From an uncultured Bacteroidota bacterium (lineage in GTDB: Bacteria > Bacteroidota > Bacteroidia > Bacteroidales > P3): a DNA stretch of 11,136 bases. The stretch lies in assembly GCA_900546465.1 (NCBI GenBank), contig URCX01000055.1, positions 1-11,136 on the forward strand, read 5' to 3'. This document shows, one piece after another, positions 1 to 7,979 of the stretch (the stretch's first letter is position 1; each line of letters starts with the position of its first letter). The notes below the pieces were generated by a model, which was not told where the DNA came from, made no database searches, and saw only the letters and a program-made list of their open reading frames with translations. A program made the translations under genes and the position numbers.

Positions 1-49
1 ACACCTGCGAGGCCGGCATAATTTATCAATATTTAGATTATGAAAAAAT

Positions 50-3000
50 CTATCGGATAATTACTTTCTGCGATTGTACGGCATTGCCGCTTTGTACTTT
101 TATCACATACGCTCCTGCCGCTACACCCTCCAAGGTAAAAATGCTCTTGGCGGTCTCATAGACTTTTTGTCCCAAAGCGTTATACACAGAGACTTTCACT
201 TTGTCTTGTGCCGTTATGGTGATGTGGCGGTTATTATTGCTGATCTTGATATCGGTGCTTGCAACTTCTTCCAAACCTACGTTCTTTCTTACCAAGAGTT
301 TGAAACGATCGGCATTTTCGCCTGTTGTTATTTCGATAGGGTAACGTCCTCCCTCGTTCAGGTCGGTTTCTTGCTCACCGTCTATCAGACTTACGGCATA
401 TCCCTCCGGTATAGTCTTGGCGATAAGAGTTACCACGGTGTCTTTCTCGCTGCGTATGTTTAATGTTGCATAGTACGGCAGTTCCTTAACTTCTTCTTTC
501 ACCAAGTTTACACCCTCTGTTACGAAGTATGGTTCCGGAATGCCCGAGGTTGAGAACAGTTTGTTTGCGTCCCAAATGTCGTAGCCTTGCTCTGCTTCGA
601 GATTGTGTACAAAGTAGAGAGGAACGTTTATGTAATTATGCTCCAAATCTATTTCCACCACTTCTCTCGAGCTGCTCTTGCAGCAACTCTTCGCAGTAGC
701 CGTAGGCCAATCTTTCAAATGCTCCTTCTTAAAGGTTACGCTCTTATCTCCTGCAGAAGTGAAGTTGATGAAAAAGCCGGTGCATAATCCTATTTCGGCA
801 TCTGAAGAATCTAAGTCTTTAGGGTCAAATATACCGGTATTGGTGTTATAAAGATATACTCCTTTTCCCTGTAAGTCGCTTATTCCTGCTGTGAACTTCT
901 TTGCACTTAATACGGCAGGATAAGGGTTTGCAAGCGGAAGCCAGTTGCCATTCTCGCTGTGAACTATGTTTTTGGAGACGGTAACGTCTCCGTTGTTAAG
1001 AAGATAGCCTGTTTCCGTGCTGCTTTCCAATTTTGTGGAGAAAGTGATGTTTCCGCTGTAGAAAGACCATGCGAAGAATGCTTCCCCTGGCTGCACAGTG
1101 TTTGTAACGGTAGCCCAATCGGCACTCCAGCCTCCGTTTTCGTAATTATACAATGCCACTGCCACATCCGAATTAGGTACAGGCTCTATTGCTTCCAACT
1201 TATATTGGTTTGCAAAAGGCGCTCCTATGAGAGACCAGTGATTTTGCTCACCGGCTGCAGGAAGATTTACCTTACCCAAGTCGTTGTTCTCCGAAAGATT
1301 GATGATTTGAGAAGATGCGGTCAACGTCAATGTACCGTTGTTTGTCAAGGTATAAGTATCTGTCAGTTTCAAAGTGCCTGAACCAAGAGTTACATTAACC
1401 TCCGGATTTATGATTATGTTTGCTTCGTTACCGGTCGGGATCTGACCGTTTTTCCAAGTTGAGGTGCTACTCCATTGTCCGGTGTTTACGGCAACAAAGC
1501 TTCCGGCTTTTGTGGTGAAAGTATGGTTTACCGGATCGCCGTAACCGTCTTGGCATTTCTCGGCTATACTTACCGTATAGCTTGTTCCGGGGAGAAGGGT
1601 GTTGAATGTATATGTTGTTCCGTTGATATTGTTTATTGCTTGTACAACTGTTGGTTCTCCGTTTTTGAACAGCTTAAGTTCAAAGCTCAAATCTTCTAAG
1701 TTCGCATTTCCCCTTTCCCATGTGATTGTCGCCGAAGTGGTACTTATGTTTGAGGAAGAAAGGTTCTTAGGCTTAGAGCATGCGTATGTGGTGAATGCTA
1801 CGTTTTGAGCGGAGTAAATACCGTTGGTGGCATTGCAGTAGCGTCTTACTTCCACATCGTAATGTGTTCCCGGTAAAAGATCGGAGAAAGAATAAGTGTT
1901 TGCCGCTACTGTTGCTTTCTCACTACCGTCCAAGTAAATCTTATCACCGCTTGCAAGTCCGGTTATTGTTGCGGAGGTTTGCGTAATGTTGCTTGTGTCC
2001 GGCGCCTCCATATCGAGACATGGTACGTCTATGGAGAACGTCAATGCATCGCTGTTTCCTCCCTCTATATTCTCTACGATGGAAACGTTCATACGATTTC
2101 CGGGCTCTTGAGCCGAGAAAGTGTAGGATGGGTTGGCACTGTTGGAAACATCAATATTGTCATTTATCTTCCAGTTTGGCCTTTTTGCCGTATTGCCTGC
2201 TTCCCATGAGACGGTAACGTCTTTCTTGCTGTTGTCCTGATTTACGGCAAATGTAGTTTTCGGATTCTTAGGTGCGAGAGGGTTGGAGATAACAAAACTC
2301 AAAGTATTGCTCCAATCCGAATAGGCTCCGCCTTGTTTGGAACGAACCTTAATGTTATACGCACCCAAGTCATAAGGATCTTTAGTAAAAGAGGTGTTTG
2401 TGATGGTCGCCGTTTCCGGAGGAATAGGAGTAAGTGTTTCATCAAGGTTTTTCTTGCTGCCGCTTAATTCGTATTCGTATTCACCGGCTTCCGCAACTGC
2501 GTCCCATTGTATTGTAACCTTACCCTTATTTTCTGTTCCATCATAGTATGGTGCGGCTTTAAGGTTCTGCGGTACGGACGGCTTGTTTGTTGTAAGCGTT
2601 ATCTGTTGAGTGTTGACGTAATTTTCGCCACATTTTGCAGATAGAGAAATTGTGTATGCCGTATTGGCGTCCAAGCCTGTTATTGTATATGGAGAGCTAA
2701 GTCCTGTTGTTGAACTAACCTCTTCTTCCCCTTTCTTAATGGTGAGTTTCAAGTCGTTTGTCGTTGCTTCCCATATGATTGTTAGTGAATTGGAGGTTTT
2801 CTCTTGCATTTGCAGATTGCTTACCTCAGGGCAGGCAATGGTGAATGAGGAAGAAACCCAATCGGATTGCTGATTCTCTGGCTTTGTTTTGTCCGGACAT
2901 TTGGCTCTGACCGAAAAGACATACTCATTTACGCTTGCCGGCAATGAAGGCTTTGACCAAGAGGCATTCGTTACTGTGGTAGTTTGCTCACTTGTGAGAT

Positions 3001-4270
3001 CGCCTCCTGTGAGGCGGATGTCGTACTCGTTTGCAGAACCTTCCCAATGTGCATTTACTCCGCTTTCCGTTACCTCAACAACAAGATTGGTCGGCACGGG
3101 ACAAGGTTCTTCCGGCTTGCCATTAGGATAGATTATTATATTGCCGTTGGAATAACCGAACGCCAAGCCTCCGCCGGTAGCGGCGGCGCTATCGTTAAGG
3201 GTGTTTATTATCTGCTGTATTTCCTCTTCTGTTTTTCCATTGGTGGTATAATTACTGCTACTATCGGTAGAATTGGTTACATCTTCTGTAATTATTGAGC
3301 CGTTCACCGTGCCGCTTCCTATGCAGTGCGTTACCGTTGCGCTGTTTCCTCCTTTTGCAAGAGAAGCCACTCCCGAAGCCACACAGCCGGCAGAAACATC
3401 GGCTTTTGCAACACAGAAAGAAACATCGACGTGTACCGTTTGACCTTGCTGGTTTTTAGTGTATCCGGTCATGCCTACAATGCCTCCTGCAAAACTACCG
3501 TAACCGTTTGTTACATGATTGTCATCACAGGAATTTCCTGCCGGAGTTACGGCTGTTACCGAGCCTTCAAAAGAACAGGCATAGATGCTGCCTTTGTGTT
3601 GGGCTCCTATAAGTCCGCCTACCCAGCCATGTCCGGTAACAGTACCTGCACCGGAACAATATTCCTCTCTGCCTTCGCTCTGTCCGCAGAGAAGTCCCAC
3701 ATCTCCTCCGCCTCCGTTGCTGGCATTGATTAGAGCAGCCACTTCTCCAGTAACATTACAATAGCGTATTGTGCCATTGTCCAAATGTCCGCAAAGAAGT
3801 CCTGCATTCATGTTGTCACTCTTTGCGTCTTCTTTTACCGTGAAAACGATTTGTGCATCTACATTGAGGTTTTCGATGGTACCGCCATTCGTTACTCTTC
3901 CGAACAATCCATAATCACCGTGTCCGTCATCGTTATTATGTTGGTCGTGGTGATTATTAGCGGAGCCGTGTCGTTGCCCTGCAAAAGTTCCGTTATAAGA
4001 AATACTTTTGCCGTTTCCGTTATAGTTGCCTGCAAATATACGAATAAATGACTGCTCTTTCGTACCCATATTGCCGAAGTTCAAGTCAGCCGTCTGTTTG
4101 AAGTACTTTCCTGCATAAAAGTTGCCCGATATGCCGTTGTCTATTGCCTTGAAGTCATTGGTGTCTTGAATCAAATAAGGATCGGCTTCGGTGCCGTTGC
4201 CGTCCCATGTTTGCGACCACGCAAGACCGCAACACAGCATGGCAATCACGCTGAGAAATAATTTTTTCAT
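50..4270 (-). CDS. T9SS-exported multidomain surface protein with GLUG-like repeats and fibronectin type III domains
   Basis: This 1406-residue protein is probably exported by the type IX secretion system and held at or released from the cell surface; its ligand is unknown. Residues 1-20 form a Sec signal peptide with likely cleavage before Gln20. Residues 21-66 are the GNGTEADPYLI-type module that commonly precedes GLUG repeats, and about 118-325 hold degenerate GLUG-like repeats (GLFGRV, GLLCGH, GLLCGQ, GGLIGA, GGIVGM). Roughly six fibronectin type III-like domains follow at about 391-480, 481-562, 565-662, 665-750, 751-829 and 831-921, several with paired cysteines. Residues 923-990 contain a WSSTSTWKNGQIP beta-rich segment, and 1000-1180 a segment typical of T9SS cargo. 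The last ~70 residues are a type A sorting domain (VSVYNALGQKVYE, GAYVIKV, KVIIR end). A His/Asp-rich loop lies at 101-119 and a KSCCKSSS patch near 1194. The stop is TAG at 50-52. It is the second gene of a unit, 17 bases after the small gene. Adhesin-like function is inferred from the domains only. Confidence 0.93.
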   Translation of the reverse strand: MKKLFLSVIAMLCCGLAWSQTWDGNGTEADPYLIQDTNDFKAIDNGISGNFYAGKYFKQTADLNFGNMGTKEQSFIRIFAGNYNGNGKSISYNGTFAGQRHGSANNHHDQHNNDDGHGDYGLFGRVTNGGTIENLNVDAQIVFTVKEDAKSDNMNAGLLCGHLDNGTIRYCNVTGEVAALINASNGGGGDVGLLCGQSEGREEYCSGAGTVTGHGWVGGLIGAQHKGSIYACSFEGSVTAVTPAGNSCDDNHVTNGYGSFAGGIVGMTGYTKNQQGQTVHVDVSFCVAKADVSAGCVASGVASLAKGGNSATVTHCIGSGTVNGSIITEDVTNSTDSSSNYTTNGKTEEEIQQIINTLNDSAAATGGGLAFGYSNGNIIIYPNGKPEEPCPVPTNLVVEVTESGVNAHWEGSANEYDIRLTGGDLTSEQTTTVTNASWSKPSLPASVNEYVFSVRAKCPDKTKPENQQSDWVSSSFTIACPEVSNLQMQEKTSNSLTIIWEATTNDLKLTIKKGEEEVSSTTGLSSPYTITGLDANTAYTISLSAKCGENYVNTQQITLTTNKPSVPQNLKAAPYYDGTENKGKVTIQWDAVAEAGEYEYELSGSKKNLDETLTPIPPETATITNTSFTKDPYDLGAYNIKVRSKQGGAYSDWSNTLSFVISNPLAPKNPKTTFAVNQDNSKKDVTVSWEAGNTAKRPNWKINDNIDVSNSANPSYTFSAQEPGNRMNVSIVENIEGGNSDALTFSIDVPCLDMEAPDTSNITQTSATITGLASGDKIYLDGSEKATVAANTYSFSDLLPGTHYDVEVRRYCNATNGIYSAQNVAFTTYACSKPKNLSSSNISTTSATITWERGNANLEDLSFELKLFKNGEPTVVQAINNINGTTYTFNTLLPGTSYTVSIAEKCQDGYGDPVNHTFTTKAGSFVAVNTGQWSSTSTWKNGQIPTGNEANIIINPEVNVTLGSGTLKLTDTYTLTNNGTLTLTASSQIINLSENNDLGKVNLPAAGEQNHWSLIGAPFANQYKLEAIEPVPNSDVAVALYNYENGGWSADWATVTNTVQPGEAFFAWSFYSGNITFSTKLESSTETGYLLNNGDVTVSKNIVHSENGNWLPLANPYPAVLSAKKFTAGISDLQGKGVYLYNTNTGIFDPKDLDSSDAEIGLCTGFFINFTSAGDKSVTFKKEHLKDWPTATAKSCCKSSSREVVEIDLEHNYINVPLYFVHNLEAEQGYDIWDANKLFSTSGIPEPYFVTEGVNLVKEEVKELPYYATLNIRSEKDTVVTLIAKTIPEGYAVSLIDGEQETDLNEGGRYPIEITTGENADRFKLLVRKNVGLEEVASTDIKISNNNRHITITAQDKVKVSVYNALGQKVYETAKSIFTLEGVAAGAYVIKVQSGNAVQSQKVIIR

Positions 4271-4275
4271 CTTTT

Positions 4276-4282
4276 CCTCCTT
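4276..4282 (-). promoter_or_regulatory. Strong Shine-Dalgarno site of the large T9SS protein gene
   Basis: Read on the minus strand, AAGGAGG sits five bases before the ATG at 4270, a near-perfect complement to the 16S rRNA tail. It fixes the start codon of the large gene. It stands out because the other genes here (korB, korC, korD, the dismutase, both lipoproteins) have A-rich or plain leaders without such a site, as is usual in Bacteroidota. Confidence 0.75.
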
Positions 4283-4287
4283 GTCTT

Positions 4288-4515
4288 TTACTGTTTTTTA
4301 CTTGAAAAAGCATTTTTACAAATCTTTCCGCCAACAAATCCGCCTGCCAATGAAAGAAGCAATATCGTTGCCGGTGCAACAGGTGCCGATGATTGGGTGT
4401 TCCTTCGGATGCCGTTATCTGCCGCATTTGTAGGCTCTGCCGGCGGTTTGGGTTGAGCAAAAAGCCCTCCGCAAATAAGCAACATAGAGGCTGCTGATAC
4501 TAAGGTTTTCTTCAT
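4288..4515 (-). CDS. Small exported protein with C-terminal sorting-like hydrophobic tail
   Basis: This 75-residue protein is of unknown function. Residues 1-20 are a signal peptide (KK start, hydrophobic core, LFA before Gln21). Residues 21-44 are a Pro/Asn/Ser-rich linker, 45-63 a hydrophobic stretch beginning PVAPATILLLSL and ending GGFVGG, and 64-75 a Lys-rich tail. This layout (exported, short linker, Pro-led hydrophobic segment, basic end) resembles short C-terminal sorting or anchoring signals such as the PID-CTERM type known in Bacteroidota, but it lacks the exact PID signature, so that assignment is inference. It is the first gene of a two-gene unit with the T9SS cargo and has its own upstream promoter. 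The start is chosen because the signal peptide begins there and the leader AAGAAAAC precedes it. A simple small inner-membrane protein is the main alternative. Confidence 0.78.
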   Translation of the reverse strand: MKKTLVSAASMLLICGGLFAQPKPPAEPTNAADNGIRRNTQSSAPVAPATILLLSLAGGFVGGKICKNAFSSKKQ

Positions 4516-4592
4516 GTTTTCTTCGAATTTGAATTTATATACTTGTAATTTATTTCCCGGACAAGATGCAATTTCCCCTTTTTAAGGAATTG

Positions 4593-4624
4593 CAAAGATA
4601 CAGAAGAAATTCAAACAAGCCAAA
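4593..4624 (-). promoter_or_regulatory. Bacteroidota-type promoter of the small protein/T9SS cargo unit
   Basis: On the minus strand a -33 TTTG (4621-4624) is followed after 20 bases by TATCTTTG (4593-4600), an exact match to the phylum's TAnnTTTG -7 box at consensus spacing. The predicted leader to the ATG at 4515 is about 70 bases. Confidence 0.72.
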
Positions 4625-4973
4625 TCGCTCAATCTCTAAATGTTAACGTGCCTGCTCGCTTGCGATAAGTCTTTGTATTTATTGTCATGTTAATTTATTG
4701 GGGGGGTAAAATTAAGGTCTGAATTTTTATTGGCTTTACAATTTCTTTCTTGTGGGCTTTGTGAGGCTATGAAAGATAAATTTTTATTCACAATTTACTT
4801 TTAACATTTTCGTGTGGGAAATTTTCCGCTTTCTTCCCCTTGTTTTACCCTTTTTCAAGCGGTGAAATCGTAATTTCGAGGTAGAATTTTCGCCTTGTTC
4901 CCTCTCGAAAAAAAACTTCGATTTATAGATAGGAGAAGAGGTCTTCCGGAGGGGAAGAACGCAAGAAAAATCA

Positions 4974-4990
4974 GGCGAAAGAATTTCGCC
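4974..4990. repeat. Short perfect hairpin
   Basis: GGCGAAA and TTTCGCC form a perfect 7-base stem around the loop GAA. There is no T-tract on either side, so it does not look like a terminator. It belongs to a local cluster of GC-cored inverted repeats. Confidence 0.6.
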
Positions 4991-5004
4991 TTTTCGGCTT
5001 TACT

Positions 5005-5038
5005 GAAACGCCTTTTTATTTTGCCGGAACGGCGTTTC
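5005..5038. repeat. Inverted repeat with GAAACGCC arms
   Basis: GAAACGCC (5005-5012) and GGCGTTTC (5031-5038) are perfect 8-base arms around an 18-base spacer. A further AAAACGCCG copy follows at 5047-5055. The AACGCC core recurs in the palindromes at 8917-8971, which suggests one dispersed intergenic repeat family. Confidence 0.6.
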
Positions 5039-5160
5039 GTAAAATTAAAACGCCGAAAGAGTTTGGCAGAATGCTTTTCAAGTTATGTTTTTGCTTTGTT
5101 GCATGATTGATTGCGGGAGACTGTGTCAAAGCGGGAGCAGTTCGAGTTTTTAACTGCTTG

Positions 5161-5201
5161 ATAAAAGAAAAAGACAGGAAGTTTGTTTGCTTCCTGTCTT
5201 T
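5161..5201 (-). terminator. Intrinsic terminator of the kor operon
   Basis: On the minus strand AAAGACAGGAAG (5190-5201 complement) pairs perfectly with CTTCCTGTCTTT (5170-5181 complement) across an 8-base loop. A T-rich run continues to 5161. It begins about 22 bases after the korC stop codon, as expected for the operon end. Confidence 0.9.
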
Positions 5202-5223
5202 CATTATGAGAGTTATTACATGT

Positions 5224-5775
5224 TTAGATCGTTTGCACGGTTTCAACGAGTTTTTTGCCTGTTTGAACTGCTTCAAGGTTTGCAGGTATCAATTTATGAT
5301 GTCTTTCAGGCAAGGATTTTTGTAAACCTTTTTCGATAAATTCTTCGGTTACAACCGGTTTTACTTGAAGGAATGCTCCCAATACTATCATATTGAAAAC
5401 TTTCGACATTCCGAGTTCTGCACTTTTTTCTGTTGCAGCAACCTTGTAAATGTTTATATCCTTTCTTGTAGGAGGGTGAACGATTCCGTTAGGGTCGTAC
5501 AACAATACTCCGCCGGGTTTTACCGATTGCTCGAACTTATCCAAAGATTGTTGGTTAAGTATGATTGCCGTATCGAATTGGCTGATAATAGGAGAGGATA
5601 TTCTCTCGTCGGAGATGATAACAGAAACATTGGCTGTACCACCTCTCATTTCAGGTCCGTATGACGGCATCCAGCTGACTTCCTTATTTTGCATTGCTCC
5701 CGAGTAAGCAAGTATTTTACCCATTGATAAAACTCCTTGTCCTCCAAAGCCTGCTATTATTATTTCCTCTGTCAT
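5224..5775 (-). CDS. korC: 2-oxoacid:ferredoxin oxidoreductase, gamma subunit (KorC)
   Basis: This 183-residue protein is the gamma subunit of a cytoplasmic four-subunit enzyme that converts a 2-oxoacid plus CoA to acyl-CoA and CO2, reducing ferredoxin. Length and motifs fit the family: the glycine-rich GFGGQGV at residues 9-15 and SYGPEMRGG at 38-46 are its hallmark sequences. In related enzymes this domain packs on the catalytic core. The gene is the last of the D-A-B-C operon, 24 bases after korB, and is followed directly by the terminator. The family includes gamma subunits for pyruvate, 2-oxoisovalerate and 2-oxoglutarate; the neighbours favour the Kor/Vor group. Confidence 0.92.
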   Translation of the reverse strand: MTEEIIIAGFGGQGVLSMGKILAYSGAMQNKEVSWMPSYGPEMRGGTANVSVIISDERISSPIISQFDTAIILNQQSLDKFEQSVKPGGVLLYDPNGIVHPPTRKDINIYKVAATEKSAELGMSKVFNMIVLGAFLQVKPVVTEEFIEKGLQKSLPERHHKLIPANLEAVQTGKKLVETVQTI

Positions 5776-5799
5776 TTTGATGTGTTTTTTAATGGGTTA

Positions 5800-6576
5800 C
5801 TATCTTACTAATTGTCCATCGACTTTTATGTCGCCGGGAACGTATTTTTCAAACATGTGTTCTTTCATCCATTCGTTTGCTTGAACAGGGGTCATTTTCC
5901 AACCGGAGTTGCATGTGGAAACGAATTCTACGAAAGAAGTTCCTTTCTTGTTTGATTGGTTCTCGAAAGCTTTTCTTACGGCTTCTTTTGCTTTCTTCAC
6001 GGCTGCCGGTGTGGAAGCGGATTGACGGGTTACGTAGTATGTACCCGGCAACTGTGCCACAAGTTCGGTTATTTGCAAAGGATAACCGTTCAAATCCACT
6101 CTACGTCCGTAAGGAGTGGTTGCCGTTTTCATGCCTAACAAAGTGGTAGGTGCCATTTGTCCTCCGGTCATACCGTAGATTGCGTTGTTGACAAAGAAGA
6201 TTACTATGTTCTCTCCTCTGTTACAAGCGTGGATTGTTTCGCCTGTTCCTATCGCTGCAAGGTCTCCGTCTCCTTGATATGTGAATGTGTGCATATCAGG
6301 GTGAAGTCTTTGTATTGCGGTAGCCAATGCGGGAGCTCTTCCGTGAGCCGCTTCAACGAAATCCACATCGAAATAGTTATATGCCAATACGGAGCAACCC
6401 ACAGGGGCAATACCTATTGTTTGATCTTGGATTCCCATTTCGTCTATTACTTCTGCAATTATTCTATGTATTGTTCCGTGCGGACAGCCGGGGCAATAGT
6501 GCATAATTGCATCTGTCATAACGCTTGTTTTCTTGTAAACAAGGTTTTCGGGTTTTATTATCTCTTCGTTAAACAT
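5800..6576 (-). CDS. korB: 2-oxoacid:ferredoxin oxidoreductase, beta subunit (KorB), thiamine diphosphate-binding
   Basis: This 258-residue subunit carries the thiamine diphosphate site. The cofactor motif starts at GDGDLAAIG (102-110), contains Asn130-Asn131, and ends YGMTGGQ (134-140). HGRAPALATA (78-87) is the conserved segment of this family. CPGC (28-31), Cys61 and Cys222 fall where the beta subunit's proximal 4Fe-4S cluster ligands are expected; that assignment is inferred by comparison with pyruvate:ferredoxin oxidoreductase. The start lies four bases after the korA stop, implying translational coupling. The protein is often annotated as 2-oxoglutarate oxidoreductase, but the substrate cannot be read from the sequence; 2-oxoisovalerate is an alternative. 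Confidence 0.94.
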   Translation of the reverse strand: MFNEEIIKPENLVYKKTSVMTDAIMHYCPGCPHGTIHRIIAEVIDEMGIQDQTIGIAPVGCSVLAYNYFDVDFVEAAHGRAPALATAIQRLHPDMHTFTYQGDGDLAAIGTGETIHACNRGENIVIFFVNNAIYGMTGGQMAPTTLLGMKTATTPYGRRVDLNGYPLQITELVAQLPGTYYVTRQSASTPAAVKKAKEAVRKAFENQSNKKGTSFVEFVSTCNSGWKMTPVQANEWMKEHMFEKYVPGDIKVDGQLVR

Positions 6577-6580
6577 AATC

Positions 6581-7666
6581 TTAGCCTTTAATTATATCGT
6601 TTTCCAATGCTGCCAACACTTCTTGAGGTGTCGGGATTATTCCTCCGTAACGTCCGAAGTATTTTACCGGACATTTGAACTCGGATGCCAACTGTACATC
6701 TTTCACCATTTGACCTGCGGACATCTCAACAGTGAGTATGCCCTTTACTCTTTGAGCCAATTTCTTGATTGGTTCGCTTGGGAATGGGAAGAGGGTGATT
6801 GGTCTTAACAATCCTACCTTTATGCCTTTTTCTCTTGCAAGTTGAAGAGCCTTGTGCGAAATTCTGGCACTTGAACCGTATGCTACGATGATGTAATCGG
6901 CATCTTTGCACATGATTTCTTCATATCTTGTATCGTTCTTTTCCATTTCACGATACTTGGCTTGAAGTTTGTGGTTGAATTGTTCTTGTTTTACGGAGTC
7001 AAGTTCCAAGGAGGTTACTATGTTGTGTCCTCTTGTTGCAGGCTTCCCGAATGCTGCCCATGGTGCTTTGGCTGCGATTTCTTCTTTTGTCCAACGAGGA
7101 ACATGGTCACCTACATACAATTTCTCCATTGCTTGTCCGATTGCTCCATCGGAAAGTATCATTACCGGAGTACGATATTTGAATGCTATATCCCATGCAT
7201 CGAATACGAAGTCGTACATTTCTTGAACTGTTGCGGGAGCCAATACGTACATTTGGTAGTCTCCGTGTCCGCCGCCTTTTGTGGCTTGGTTATAGTCGGC
7301 TTGCGATGGTTGGATTGTTCCCAATCCCGGACCTCCACGAACAACGTTAACAACCAAGCAAGGCAATTCGGCACCTGCAAGGTATGTCAAGCCTTCCTGC
7401 ATCAAACTCATTCCGGGTGAAGAGGAAGATGTCATGACTTTCTTTCCTGTGGCTGCACCTCCATATACCATATTGATTGAGGCCATCTCACTTTCTGCCT
7501 GTAACACTACCATTCCGGTTTTCTCCCAAGGCATTTCTGCCATAAGGTGTTCCATAACCTCTGACTGCGGAGTTATAGGGTATCCGAAATAGCCGTCGCA
7601 ACCGGAGCGGATTGCTGCCTCGGCAATCGCTTCGTTACCTTTCATCAATTTCAATTCCTTTGCCAT
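6581..7666 (-). CDS. korA: 2-oxoacid:ferredoxin oxidoreductase, alpha subunit (KorA/VorB)
   Basis: This 361-residue catalytic alpha subunit has the pyrimidine-binding domain in its N-terminal part and a transketolase C-terminal-like domain in its last third. GYPITPQSE (28-36), the QAESEMAS segment around Glu58, TSSSSPGMSLM (79-89) and LSDGAIGQAM (171-180) are family signatures. It partners KorB to form the active site at the subunit interface. Length matches stand-alone alpha subunits lacking the extra N-terminal gamma domain seen in fused forms, consistent with a separate korC in this operon. It lies 19 bases after korD. Homologues in gut Bacteroidales are often named 3-methyl-2-oxobutanoate dehydrogenase subunit VorB, so branched-chain 2-oxoacids are a real alternative to 2-oxoglutarate. 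Confidence 0.95.
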   Translation of the reverse strand: MAKELKLMKGNEAIAEAAIRSGCDGYFGYPITPQSEVMEHLMAEMPWEKTGMVVLQAESEMASINMVYGGAATGKKVMTSSSSPGMSLMQEGLTYLAGAELPCLVVNVVRGGPGLGTIQPSQADYNQATKGGGHGDYQMYVLAPATVQEMYDFVFDAWDIAFKYRTPVMILSDGAIGQAMEKLYVGDHVPRWTKEEIAAKAPWAAFGKPATRGHNIVTSLELDSVKQEQFNHKLQAKYREMEKNDTRYEEIMCKDADYIIVAYGSSARISHKALQLAREKGIKVGLLRPITLFPFPSEPIKKLAQRVKGILTVEMSAGQMVKDVQLASEFKCPVKYFGRYGGIIPTPQEVLAALENDIIKG

Positions 7667-7685
7667 TTCCTTAAAGTTTAGTCGT

Positions 7686-7904
7686 TTATAATTTAGCCTT
7701 GTAAACCGTTATAACTCCGTCGGGACAAACCATTCCGCAGCTTGCACAGCCGATGCAATCATCTTTAATCTGTTCGGCGTAGTTGTAACCTTTACCATTT
7801 ACATTTGCTGATAAGGCGATTACCTGCTTAGGGCATACCGAAGCACAAACTCCGCATCCCTTGCAACGCTCAATATCAACTACAATTGCTCCTTTTATTG
7901 CCAT
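7686..7904 (-). CDS. korD: 2-oxoacid:ferredoxin oxidoreductase, delta subunit (KorD), 2x[4Fe-4S] ferredoxin-like
   Basis: This 72-residue electron-transfer subunit has two classical CxxCxxCxxxCP motifs: Cys14, 17, 20 and 24, and Cys50, 53, 56 and 60. It would hold two 4Fe-4S clusters and pass electrons from the thiamine site to external ferredoxin. It is the first gene of the operon, with a promoter about 45 bases upstream. The small size and place in the operon separate it from free bacterial ferredoxin. No Shine-Dalgarno site is seen before the ATG. Confidence 0.93.
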   Translation of the reverse strand: MAIKGAIVVDIERCKGCGVCASVCPKQVIALSANVNGKGYNYAEQIKDDCIGCASCGMVCPDGVITVYKAKL

Positions 7905-7949
7905 TGTCGTCTGTTTTTGATGAATAATTTACTTGTTCTTTTCAGCCCC

Positions 7950-7979
7950 CAAAATTAGCACTTTATTTTGGAATGGCAA
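7950..7979 (-). promoter_or_regulatory. Bacteroidota-type promoter of the kor operon
   Basis: On the minus strand TTG (7977-7979) is followed after 19 bases by TAATTTTG (7950-7957), an exact TAnnTTTG -7 box. The predicted leader to the korD ATG is about 40 bases. The -33 element overlaps a small inverted repeat listed separately. Confidence 0.75.

Larger units (their letters stand above)
4625..5160. other. Gene-free spacer between the T9SS unit and the kor operon
   Basis: About 540 bases without a credible gene. The half nearest the T9SS unit is AT-rich and includes a run of seven G at 4700-4706. The other half, from about 4817, holds several short inverted repeats, including an 11-base GGAAATTTTCC at 4817-4827 and the two hairpins listed separately. 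The short open frames here are rich in Lys/Arg and simply read through these repeats. Confidence 0.6.

Noticed and set aside
1..49. Start of a further minus-strand gene or a terminator after the large T9SS gene
   Set aside because: Only 49 bases are visible, with no stem followed by T-tract and only a few codons after one possible ATG.
4155..4460. Minus-strand open frame of 101 codons overlapping the small and large genes
   Set aside because: It is out of frame with both real genes, which have signal peptides and a promoter or ribosome site. Its composition is that of a shadow frame.
4895..5110. Plus-strand open frame of 71 codons in the spacer
   Set aside because: It runs through the inverted-repeat cluster, is dominated by Lys and Arg, and has no leader or recognisable domain.
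5016..5276. Minus-strand open frame of 86 codons
   Set aside because: It overlaps the end of korC and spans the operon terminator in another frame.
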